Shown here: positions 1 to 5,399 of the stretch, one piece after another
Position numbering within the stretch: the stretch's first letter is position 1
How the letters are laid out: each line of letters begins with the position of its first letter
NCBI GenBank assembly: GCA_947581665.1
Contig: CANPVI010000093.1
Coordinates: 1-6,233, forward strand
DNA: 6,233 nucleotides
DNA from: an uncultured Atopobiaceae bacterium
Lineage (GTDB): Bacteria; Actinomycetota; Coriobacteriia; Coriobacteriales; Atopobiaceae
Direction of reading: 5' to 3'
Position numbers and translations under genes: made by a program
Notes under the pieces: model-generated
What the model was told of the DNA's origin: nothing
What the model saw: the letters and a program-made list of their open reading frames with translations, nothing else
The model's database searches: none

Positions 1-66
1 GCCGAGGCCGAAGAGGCCAAGCCGGAGGCCGCCAAGGATGACCTTGGCGAGACCCCCGAGGCCTAG
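1..66 (+). CDS. C-terminal tail of an unidentified upstream protein (partial)
   Basis: Reading frame 1 is open from the window edge to TAG at 64-66 and encodes 21 residues. The tail is rich in Ala, Glu, Lys and Pro and ends in GETPEA. It looks like a disordered acidic extension and carries no diagnostic motif. By position, just before a prfA cluster, rpmE (ribosomal protein L31, which can carry a low-complexity tail) or rho would be plausible. That is inference from gene order in other bacteria only. The frame matches the codon use of the other genes here. The gene is convergent with the trigger-factor-like gene, with only 7 bp between the two stop codons. Confidence 0.6.
   Translation, partial: AEAEEAKPEAAKDDLGETPEA
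30..49 (-). terminator. Candidate hairpin terminator for the trigger-factor-like gene
   Basis: A perfect 8-bp inverted repeat (30-37 with 42-49) with a 4-nt loop lies 24 nt beyond the minus-strand stop at 74-76, inside the 3' end of the opposing gene. Read on the minus strand it is not followed by a T tract, so it is not a classical intrinsic terminator. It could instead be a coincidence of coding sequence. The matching hairpin at 96-118 on the other side of the junction makes a terminator role more credible. Confidence 0.35.
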
Positions 67-73
67 CTCACCC

Positions 74-916
74 TCACACCAAATGCAGGTTGGGGCCCTC
101 GGACGCATCGTCCGAGGGTTCCTTCCGCTGTGTCGGGCGTTCCCGCATCTGGGCGAGCGTGTCGCGCATGGCCTGCAGGCGCTTGGCCGCCTCCTCGGGC
201 GATTCCTGCACGTAGACGCAGGTGGCCTCCGCCGCCACCACGCGCGCGGCCTTCGTGACGAGGCATTGCGCGCGGAGGTCCTCGAGGACGCCCCGCCTCT
301 TCGCCTGCTCGAGGGAGGCGGCGCCGCGCACGGGATCCTGCCCCATGAGATAGGGGATCTCGCTCTCGTCCACGGAGAGCTTGCGCTCGGAGGCGAAGGC
401 CGAGAGCGCCGCGTCGCGCTCGGCGGAGGCAACCGCCTGCTCGTCGAGGGTGCGATCGAACTCCGTGCGGGTGGTGCCCACGCGCTTGAGGAGGTCGTCG
501 AGGGAGAGCCCGAGCGCGCCCGCGTCGAGCTCGTTCGTGCGCAAGAGCATCGCGCGGTAGCGTGCCACCTCGGCATCGGGCACCTTCTGCCCGAGGCGCT
601 TCGCGAGCTCCGTCATCGCGGCGGTGGAGCGCGCCTCGTCCGCGCGGCTCAGCACCGCGCGATCTCGCTCGCGGGCGAGCGAGGCCTTGAGCTCGTCGAG
701 CGAAGGCGCCCCGGTGTGCTCGCGCACCCACTCGTCCGTGAGCTCGTCGACCGAGATGCCCGCGCCGTCGGCGAGGGACTGCAGCGTGAGATCGATCTCC
801 GCGTCGCTCACGCGCTCCACGGCCACCTCGACCTTTACGGGCTCGTAGCTCGTAAGCGTGTAGAGGTAGCGGTCGCCGAGGCGGATTGGCTCGGGCTTTG
901 CGATTTCGATGCCCAT
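74..916 (-). CDS. Trigger-factor-like chaperone lacking the ribosome-binding and PPIase domains
   Basis: This 280-residue protein aligns by eye with the linker plus C-terminal (SurA-like arm) domain of trigger factor. Residues 36-48 (VSDAEIDLTLQSL) match the linker helix that normally precedes the PPIase domain. Residues 56-83 (VDELTDEW..., then SLDELKASLARE) match the segment that normally follows it. Residues 112-187 contain the VPDAEVARYRAML helix and the DDLLKRVGTTRTEFDRTL arm helices, and about 195-232 match the last helices. The N-terminal ribosome-docking domain with its GFRxGKxP loop and the roughly 100-residue PPIase domain are both absent. There is no signal peptide or lipobox, so it is probably cytosolic. 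The start at 914-916 is chosen because AAGGGA lies 6 nt upstream; longer in-frame starts up to 1003 run into the prfA promoter region. The C-terminus is charged and probably disordered. A role as a holdase or assembly chaperone is inference. Confidence 0.8.
   Translation of the reverse strand: MGIEIAKPEPIRLGDRYLYTLTSYEPVKVEVAVERVSDAEIDLTLQSLADGAGISVDELTDEWVREHTGAPSLDELKASLARERDRAVLSRADEARSTAAMTELAKRLGQKVPDAEVARYRAMLLRTNELDAGALGLSLDDLLKRVGTTRTEFDRTLDEQAVASAERDAALSAFASERKLSVDESEIPYLMGQDPVRGAASLEQAKRRGVLEDLRAQCLVTKAARVVAAEATCVYVQESPEEAAKRLQAMRDTLAQMRERPTQRKEPSDDASEGPNLHLV
96..118 (+). terminator. Candidate hairpin terminator for the upstream plus-strand gene
   Basis: A perfect 10-bp stem (96-105 with 109-118) with a 3-nt CAT loop lies 29 nt after the TAG at 64-66. 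It is followed by TTCCTTCC, a weak pyrimidine-rich tail. It sits inside the 3' coding end of the opposing trigger-factor-like gene, encoding its PSDDASEG stretch. A stem this strong and this close to a stop suggests a terminator, although the U-run is poor. Confidence 0.5.
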
Positions 917-922
917 GGCATG

Positions 923-928
923 TCCCTT
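923..928 (-). promoter_or_regulatory. Ribosome binding site that sets the trigger-factor-like start
   Basis: On the minus strand this reads AAGGGA, six bases before the ATG at 914-916. It is the only good Shine-Dalgarno match near the possible in-frame starts and supports the short, 280-residue form over upstream candidates. Confidence 0.7.
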
Positions 929-934
929 CGTCGA

Positions 935-980
935 GGGGTTTCGAGGATTGGCGATGAGGTGCATCGCGGCGTGAAACCCC
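935..980. repeat. Nested inverted repeats in the divergent spacer (operator or leader hairpin)
   Basis: The outer arms GGGGTTTC (935-942) and GAAACCCC (973-980) are perfectly complementary. Nested inside are GCGATG (951-956) and CATCGC (962-967), also perfect, around a 5-nt loop. Together they could fold into an 8-bp stem, an 8x5 internal loop and a 6-bp stem-loop. The structure lies between the trigger-factor-like ribosome binding site and the prfA -10 element. It could be a DNA operator serving both divergent genes or a hairpin in the trigger-factor-like mRNA leader. I do not recognise it as CIRCE or another named operator. Confidence 0.55.
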
Positions 981-981
981 A

Positions 982-990
982 TGCTAGTAT
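982..990 (+). promoter_or_regulatory. Candidate extended -10 promoter for prfA
   Basis: TGC followed by TAGTAT (985-990) matches an extended -10 element (TGn plus 4 of 6 bases of TATAAT). It would start transcription near 997 and give a leader of about 24 nt before the ATG at 1021. No convincing -35 box is seen at the right distance. The right arm of the nested inverted repeat ends only 1 nt upstream. Confidence 0.4.
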
Positions 991-1020
991 GCAAGGTTGG
1001 CAAGCCGGAAAGGTCGAGGT

Positions 1021-2088
1021 ATGGACGACAAGCTTCAAAAACTTCTCGATGCCTACGCGGAGCTCACCGCCAAGCTCTCCGATCCTGCGGTCTACAACGA
1101 CCAGAAGGAGTATGCCCGCTTGGCGAAGGAGCATTCCAAGCAGGGGCCGCTCGTGGCGAAGGCCGAGGAGTACCTCGGCGCGCAGGCCGACATCAAGGCC
1201 GCGAAGGAGCTCCTCAAGGAGGAGACCGATCCCGAGGCGAAGGCCATGCTCCAGTCCGACATCGAGGCGAACGAGGCCATCCTCCCCGCGCTCGAGGACG
1301 AGATCAAGGTCATGCTCATCCCCGGCGATCCGAACGACGAGAAGGACACGATCGTCGAGATCCGCGCCGGCGTGGGCGGCGACGAGGCGGCCATCTTCGC
1401 GGGCGACCTCTTCAAGATGTACGAGCGCTTCGCCCAGCTCCACGGCTGGAAGGTGGAGGTGCTCTCGAGCTCTCCCTCCGAGGCCGGCGGTTTCAAGACC
1501 ATCGAGTTCAAGGTCACCGGCGACCAGGTCTACTCGATCATGAAGTACGAGAGCGGCGTCCATCGCGTGCAACGCGTGCCGAAGACCGAGAGCCAGGGCC
1601 GCATCCAGACCTCCACGGCCACCGTGGCGGTGCTCCCCGAGGCGGACGAGATCGACATCCAGATCGACCCCTCGGAGCTGCGCATCGACACGTACTGCGC
1701 GAGCGGCCCGGGCGGCCAGTGCGTGAACACGACGTATTCCGCCGTGCGCATCACGCACCTCCCCACGAACACCGTCGTGCAGTCGCAGGACCAGCGCTCG
1801 CAGATCCAGAACCGCGAGGTGTGCATGCAGATGCTCCGCGCCAGGCTCTACGAGCGCGAGCTCGAGCGCCAACAGGCGGAGATGGGCGCCGAGCGCCAGA
1901 GCCAGATCGGCCACGGCAACCGTTCCGAGAAGATCCGCACGTACAACCAGCCGCAGGACCGCGTGACGGACCACCGCGTGGGCTTCAACGGCACCTACAA
2001 CGGCGTGCTCCTCGGCGACACGCTCCCGAGCGTCATCGAGGCGCTTGCGGCGGCCGATCGCGCCGAGCGGCTCGCGGCCGCGGTGTAA
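1021..2088 (+). CDS. prfA: Peptide chain release factor 1 (RF1)
   Basis: RF1 recognises UAA and UAG in the ribosomal A site and triggers release of the finished peptide. The protein has 355 residues, close to the 360 of E. coli RF1, so it is full length. After an N-terminal helical domain, the stop-codon recognition tripeptide is P187-K188-T189, in HRVQRVPKTESQGR. The P-x-T form distinguishes RF1 from RF2, which has SPF. The catalytic loop is GPGGQCVNTTYSAVRITH with GGQ at 231-233; Gln233 is the expected PrmC methylation site. Pro230 is usual in actinobacterial RF1, while Cys234 replaces the common His or Ser. The conserved GNRSEKIRTYNQPQDRVTDHR block follows. The ATG at 1021 has GGAAAGG seven bases upstream; a TTG at 997 is disfavoured. 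The gene for its modifying enzyme starts 17 nt downstream, so the two are probably co-transcribed. Confidence 0.97.
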   Translation: MDDKLQKLLDAYAELTAKLSDPAVYNDQKEYARLAKEHSKQGPLVAKAEEYLGAQADIKAAKELLKEETDPEAKAMLQSDIEANEAILPALEDEIKVMLIPGDPNDEKDTIVEIRAGVGGDEAAIFAGDLFKMYERFAQLHGWKVEVLSSSPSEAGGFKTIEFKVTGDQVYSIMKYESGVHRVQRVPKTESQGRIQTSTATVAVLPEADEIDIQIDPSELRIDTYCASGPGGQCVNTTYSAVRITHLPTNTVVQSQDQRSQIQNREVCMQMLRARLYERELERQQAEMGAERQSQIGHGNRSEKIRTYNQPQDRVTDHRVGFNGTYNGVLLGDTLPSVIEALAAADRAERLAAAV

Positions 2089-2105
2089 TCGCGCCGAAGC
2101 GAGCT

Positions 2106-3620
2106 GTGGCGGTGGGAGAGACCCTCGGCGAATCGCTCTTCAAGACGCGGCGGATGCTCGAGGCGGCGGGTGACGAGCATGCCGAGGTGAGCGCCGAATG
2201 GCTCCTCGAGTGGGTGGCCGGCAAGACCCGCGCGGAGCTCCATCGGGATGCCGAAGAGCCCCTTGACCTCGCAAAGCGCATGCAGCTGATGGCCGCGACG
2301 GCCAGGCGTTGCGCGGGCGAGCCCCTCCAGTACATCACGGGAAGCGCGCCTTTCCGACGCTTCGAGATCGCCTGCGAGCCGGGCGTGCTCATCCCCCGTC
2401 CTGAGACGGAGCTCCTCGTGGAGCTCGCGCTCGCGGCACTCGATGGGCGCGTGGGGGCGGGAGGATCGGCGCGCGTGCTCGACCTCTGCACCGGGACCGG
2501 CTGCATCGCCTGCGCGATCGCCGCGGAGCGCGAGGGCGCCGAGGTGTGGGCGAGTGACGTGGCGCCCGAGGCGGTGGCGCTCGCGGGGAGGAACGCCGAG
2601 GCGCTCGGCGTGACAGGGCGCGTGCACATGCTCGAGGGCGACCTCGCCGAGGTGGTGCCGCGCTCGCTCCACGGCACCTTCGACCTCGTGGTTTCCAATC
2701 CACCCTACGTGCCGAGCCGCGTCGTGGACGAGCTTCCCGCGGAGGTGCGGGGCCACGAGCCGCGTCTCGCGCTCGACGGAGGCGCCGACGGCCTCAGCGT
2801 CGTGCGAAGGATCGTGCGGGAGTCGCCGAAGCTCCTCGCACCGGGCGGCACCCTTGCGCTCGAGCTCTTCGAGGATCATGTAGACGAGGCGTGTGAGCTC
2901 GTGGAATCGGCGCGAGATGCCGAGGGCGGCCCCGCCTTCGCGAAGGTGCGCATGGAGCGCGATCTCGCGGGGCGTCCGCGCTTCCTCCTCGCCGAACGCG
3001 CCTCCGCGAGGGCCGTGAGTGATCCGCTGGAGCTCGTCTGCGAGGTCGCGTCCGGGCTCGCTCGGGGCGAGGTCGCCATCATCCCCACCGATTCTGTCTA
3101 CGGCATCGGCTGCGCGATGGGCGCCGAAGGCGCGCTCGCGCGCATCTTCGAGCTCAAGGGCCGTGAGCGCAGCCAGGCGCTCCCGCTCGTCCTCGGCGAC
3201 GTGGAGGACCTCGCGCGCTACGCGAAGGACCTCGCGCCCTCCGCGCGGCGCCTCGCCGAGCGTTTCTGGCCAGGCGCCCTCACGCTCGTCGTACGCGCCT
3301 CGAGCGCGGTACCCGAGGCGTTTTGCGCGGCGGACGGCACGGTGGGCCTTCGCGTGCCGGACCACGCCTTCGTGCGGGCGCTCTGCGCCGCGCTCGGCCG
3401 CCCGCTCGCCCTCACGAGCGCCAACCTCCACGGCGAGCCTCCCGCCCGGAGCATCGAGGAGCTGGACCCCCAGCTCAAGGCGACGGTGGACTGGGTCGTG
3501 GACGGCGGGCCGGCACCGCTCGGCGTGGCGTCGACGGTGGTGGACGCCACAGGCCCTCACCTGCGGATACTTCGAGCCGGTGCGATTCGCGAAGAGGATC
3601 TGCTCCGGGCGATTCCCTAG
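2106..3620 (+). CDS. prmC/sua5: Fusion of RF glutamine methyltransferase (PrmC) and threonylcarbamoyl-AMP synthase (Sua5/YwlC/YrdC)
   Basis: One open frame of 504 codons holds two complete enzymes. Residues 1 to about 300 are PrmC/HemK, the SAM-dependent enzyme that N5-methylates Gln of the release-factor GGQ motif. It shows IPRPETE at 96-102, the SAM-binding loop DLCTGTGC at 126-133 and the catalytic NPPY at 198-201. Residues from about 305 to the end are a short-form Sua5/YrdC domain, which makes threonylcarbamoyl-AMP from Thr, bicarbonate and ATP for tRNA t6A37. It shows PTDSVYG at 327-333, KGR at 351-353, TSAN at 437-440, STVV from 476 and RAGAI at 490-494. The linker is only a few residues around RASARAVS. 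GTG 2106 is the preferred start by comparison with PrmC N-termini; GTG 2112 or ATG 2154 are possible, and the Shine-Dalgarno is weak. GTG 3015 is a poor internal start because GAGGG lies only 2 nt away. The stop is TAG, which only RF1 reads. Confidence 0.93.
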   Translation: MAVGETLGESLFKTRRMLEAAGDEHAEVSAEWLLEWVAGKTRAELHRDAEEPLDLAKRMQLMAATARRCAGEPLQYITGSAPFRRFEIACEPGVLIPRPETELLVELALAALDGRVGAGGSARVLDLCTGTGCIACAIAAEREGAEVWASDVAPEAVALAGRNAEALGVTGRVHMLEGDLAEVVPRSLHGTFDLVVSNPPYVPSRVVDELPAEVRGHEPRLALDGGADGLSVVRRIVRESPKLLAPGGTLALELFEDHVDEACELVESARDAEGGPAFAKVRMERDLAGRPRFLLAERASARAVSDPLELVCEVASGLARGEVAIIPTDSVYGIGCAMGAEGALARIFELKGRERSQALPLVLGDVEDLARYAKDLAPSARRLAERFWPGALTLVVRASSAVPEAFCAADGTVGLRVPDHAFVRALCAALGRPLALTSANLHGEPPARSIEELDPQLKATVDWVVDGGPAPLGVASTVVDATGPHLRILRAGAIREEDLLRAIP

Positions 3621-3630
3621 AGGCTCCGCT

Positions 3631-3650
3631 CGGCGAGTCGTTTCTCGACG
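3631..3650 (+). terminator. Weak candidate hairpin after the PrmC-Sua5 gene
   Basis: Bases 3631-3637 pair with 3644-3650 with one G-A mismatch around a 6-nt loop, starting 11 nt after the TAG. No U-run follows and the right arm overlaps the proposed -35 of the next promoter. It may attenuate rather than end transcription, or mean nothing. Confidence 0.25.
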
Positions 3651-3671
3651 GAAACAGAACATATCTATAAT
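3645..3671 (+). promoter_or_regulatory. Candidate sigma-70-type promoter for glpK and rpiB/upp
   Basis: A perfect TATAAT lies at 3666-3671 in an AT-rich patch (about 3651-3675) that stands out in this GC-rich window. TCGACG at 3645-3650 matches the -35 consensus at 4 of 6 positions with a short 15-bp spacer. Initiation near 3678 would give a leader of roughly 185 nt before the glpK ATG at 3864. Confidence 0.6.
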
Positions 3672-3674
3672 CTT

Positions 3675-3685
3675 CGAACGGTTCG
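3675..3685. promoter_or_regulatory. Candidate operator at the glpK transcription start
   Basis: CGAAC-G-GTTCG is a perfect 5-bp inverted repeat with a single central base. It starts three bases after the TATAAT box, so it would cover the predicted +1. A bound repressor there would block initiation. The 1-nt spacing excludes the Gram-positive SOS box, which needs 4 nt between half-sites. The binding protein is unknown. Confidence 0.4.
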
Positions 3686-3710
3686 CAGCGGCCCCCCGCG
3701 CACCGGGCGT

Positions 3711-3722
3711 CGACCATGGTCG
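3711..3722. repeat. Perfect 12-bp palindrome in the glpK leader
   Basis: CGACCATGGTCG is fully self-complementary and lies about 40 bp after the TATAAT box. It could be a second operator half of the promoter region, or simply a GC-rich chance palindrome. No known regulator is recognised. Confidence 0.4.
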
Positions 3723-3753
3723 TGCCCCGTCCACGTGTCGCGTGCCCCCGTCC
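3721..3753 (+). repeat. Short direct repeat with 20-bp periodicity in the glpK leader
   Basis: CGTGCCCCGTCC (3721-3732) recurs as CGTGCCCCCGTCC (3741-3753), differing by one extra C. The starts are 20 bp apart, about two helical turns, which would place two protein-binding sites on the same DNA face. The copies are separated by ACGTGTCG. Function is not known. Confidence 0.35.
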
Positions 3754-3792
3754 GGCATACGCGAGGGGCGCTGCGGGCTCATTCTCGTTGGG

Positions 3793-3812
3793 GTGTGGGT
3801 TCACACTAGTGA
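3793..3812. promoter_or_regulatory. Overlapping inverted repeats ahead of glpK
   Basis: GTGTG-GGTT-CACAC (3793-3806) is a 5-bp inverted repeat with a 4-bp spacer. It overlaps the 8-bp palindrome CACTAGTG (3804-3811) and TCAC-ACTA-GTGA (3801-3812). The GTG/CAC half-sites recall CRP-type sites, but the 4-bp gap is wrong for the 6-bp CRP spacing. It lies about 50 bp before the start codon and may be an operator or leader hairpin. Confidence 0.35.
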
Positions 3813-3863
3813 GGACGGAGCGCGGCGGCCAGTCCGCGGGCGCACGGCCGATTGGAGAACCCC

Positions 3864-5369
3864 ATGACGTCACCCTCAAGCATGGACGATCGCGGCTACA
3901 TCCTCTCGCTCGACGCGGGAACCTCCAGCGTCCGGGCGATCCTCTACGATGCCTTCGGCGTGGCGGTGGCCATGGCCCAGCGCCCGCTTCGCCTCGGCTT
4001 TCCCGAGGACGGCTGGGTGTCGCAGGATCCCATGGAGATCCTCTCGCGCTCCATCGCGTGCATGGTGGAGGTGCAGGTGTCGAGCGGCATCCACTCCGAC
4101 GAGATACGCGCGGTGGGCATCGCGAACCAGCGCGAGACGGTCGTCGTGTGGGACAAGGCCTCCGGCCAGCCCATCGCCGACGCCATCGTCTGGCAGTGTC
4201 GCCGCACGGCGCCCGAGGTAAAGGAGCTCATCAACGCCGGGCACGCTCCGCTCGTGCAGGAGAAGACGGGCCTCATCATCGATCCCTACTTCTCGGCCAC
4301 GAAGATCGCGTGGATCCTCGACCACGTGGAGGGGGCGAGGGCGCGTGCTGAGCGAGGCGACCTCCTCGCGGGCACGGTGGATACGTGGCTCATCTACAAC
4401 TTCACACACGGGGCCGTCCACGCCACGGACTACACGAACGCCTCGCGCACGATGCTCTTCGACATCCACACGCTCTCGTGGTCGGACGAGCTCTGCGAGC
4501 TCTTCCGCGTGCCGCGCCGCCTCCTCGGCGAGGCGCTCCCCTCGGATGGAGATTTCGGCCGTGTGAGCTCGGATATCTTCTCCCACCACCCGCCCATTGC
4601 CGGCGTGGTGGGAGATCAGCAGTCCTCGTTCTTCGGCCACCTCTGCTTCGATCCCGGCATGGCGAAGAACACCTACGGCACCGGCTGCTTCCTGCTCATG
4701 AACGTGGGAGCGAAGCCGGTCCTCTCCACGCACGGGCTCCTCTGCACGGTGGGCATCGCCGCCGGCGGGCAGGTGTCCTATGCGCTCGAGGGGTCGGTCT
4801 TCCAGGCGGGGAGCGTGGTACAGTGGCTGCGCGATGAGCTCGGCCTCATCAAGAGCGCCGAGGAGAGCGCCGAGGTGGCGCGCTCCGTGCCCACCACCGG
4901 CGGCTGCTACCTCGTGCCTGCGTTCACCGGGCTCGGCGCACCATGGTGGTCGAGCGACGCGCGCGGTACGCTCACGGGCCTCACGCGCGCCACGAGTGGC
5001 GCCGAGATCGTGCGCGCCGGGCTCGAATCGATCGCCTACCAGTCCGCCGACGTGCTTCGCGCGATGGAGGCCGATTGCGGCATGCCGGTGCGCGAGCTGC
5101 GCGTGGACGGCGGCGCCGCCATGAACGACTTCCTCATGGACTTCCAGGCGAACATCCTCGCGCGTCCGGTCGTGCGTCCCGGGGCGGCGGAGCGCACGGC
5201 GCTAGGCGCGGCCTACCTCGCGGGCCTTTCCGTGGGCTACTGGCAAGGCGTGGACGAGCTCGCCGCGCGCCAGGCGGGCGAGCGGCGCTACGAGCCCACG
5301 ATGGGCGAGGATGAGCGCGCCGCGCTTCTCGGGGGCTGGGATGATGCCGTCCGCCGCACCCTCGCCTAA
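3864..5369 (+). CDS. glpK: Glycerol kinase (FGGY family)
   Basis: It phosphorylates glycerol with ATP to sn-glycerol-3-phosphate in the cytoplasm. The 501-residue product is full length. The N-terminal phosphate-binding motif is DAGTSS (17-22). Glycerol-contacting residues expected from E. coli GlpK are present: Arg90-Glu91 in NQRE, Tyr142 in DPYFS and the catalytic-base Asp251 in GDQQ. TDYTNASRTMLFDIHTL, the segment FFGHLCFDPGMAKNTYGTG and TGLGAPWW (355-362) are family hallmarks, and DGGAA (415-419) marks the C-terminal ATP site. ATG 3864 has GGAG (3854-3857) six bases upstream; TTG 3852 would overlap that site. The loop before PIAG reads VSSDIFSHHPPIAG. It resembles neither the YHFYG loop with the HPr-phosphorylated His of firmicute enzymes nor the GGKGGTR fructose-bisphosphate loop of E. 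coli. Other FGGY kinases are less likely. The next gene starts after 30 nt with no terminator between, so the two probably form an operon. Confidence 0.95.
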   Translation: MTSPSSMDDRGYILSLDAGTSSVRAILYDAFGVAVAMAQRPLRLGFPEDGWVSQDPMEILSRSIACMVEVQVSSGIHSDEIRAVGIANQRETVVVWDKASGQPIADAIVWQCRRTAPEVKELINAGHAPLVQEKTGLIIDPYFSATKIAWILDHVEGARARAERGDLLAGTVDTWLIYNFTHGAVHATDYTNASRTMLFDIHTLSWSDELCELFRVPRRLLGEALPSDGDFGRVSSDIFSHHPPIAGVVGDQQSSFFGHLCFDPGMAKNTYGTGCFLLMNVGAKPVLSTHGLLCTVGIAAGGQVSYALEGSVFQAGSVVQWLRDELGLIKSAEESAEVARSVPTTGGCYLVPAFTGLGAPWWSSDARGTLTGLTRATSGAEIVRAGLESIAYQSADVLRAMEADCGMPVRELRVDGGAAMNDFLMDFQANILARPVVRPGAAERTALGAAYLAGLSVGYWQGVDELAARQAGERRYEPTMGEDERAALLGGWDDAVRRTLA

Positions 5370-5399
5370 ACCCGTCCGTCCACTCCCAAAGGAGCCGAA

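Noticed and set aside
997..1020. Earlier TTG start for prfA adding eight residues
   Set aside because: The ATG at 1021 has a well-spaced GGAAAGG, which would lie inside the extended coding region, and the N-terminus from 1021 fits the family length.
38..1543. Plus-strand open frame of 501 codons opposite the trigger-factor-like gene
   Set aside because: It crosses an intergenic region and enters prfA out of frame. The minus-strand gene has clear trigger factor homology and a good ribosome binding site.
835..1974. Minus-strand open frame of 379 codons across prfA
   Set aside because: It is the antisense shadow of a well conserved RF1 gene. The low-complexity Leu/Arg/Ala/His composition shows no family features.
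3015..3620. Separate translation of Sua5 from an internal GTG
   Set aside because: The only Shine-Dalgarno-like bases (GAGGG) lie 2 nt from the GTG, too close to work, and the frame is continuous with PrmC.
3675..3685. LexA/SOS box
   Set aside because: The half-sites CGAAC and GTTCG look right, but the spacing is 1 nt instead of the 4 nt in Gram-positive SOS boxes.
1995..3782. Long minus-strand open frame of 595 codons across prmC/sua5
   Set aside because: It is antisense to a frame with complete enzyme motifs. The translation is rich in Arg, His, Ala and Glu with no recognisable domain, typical of GC-rich shadow frames.
3793..3806. CRP or CcpA (cre) site
   Set aside because: The dyad spacing is 4 bp where CRP needs 6, and the central bases do not fit the cre consensus.
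3716..4351. Plus-strand open frame starting at the ATG inside the 12-bp palindrome
   Set aside because: It runs out of frame through glpK, has Arg/His/Gly-rich composition, lacks a Shine-Dalgarno and matches nothing I know.
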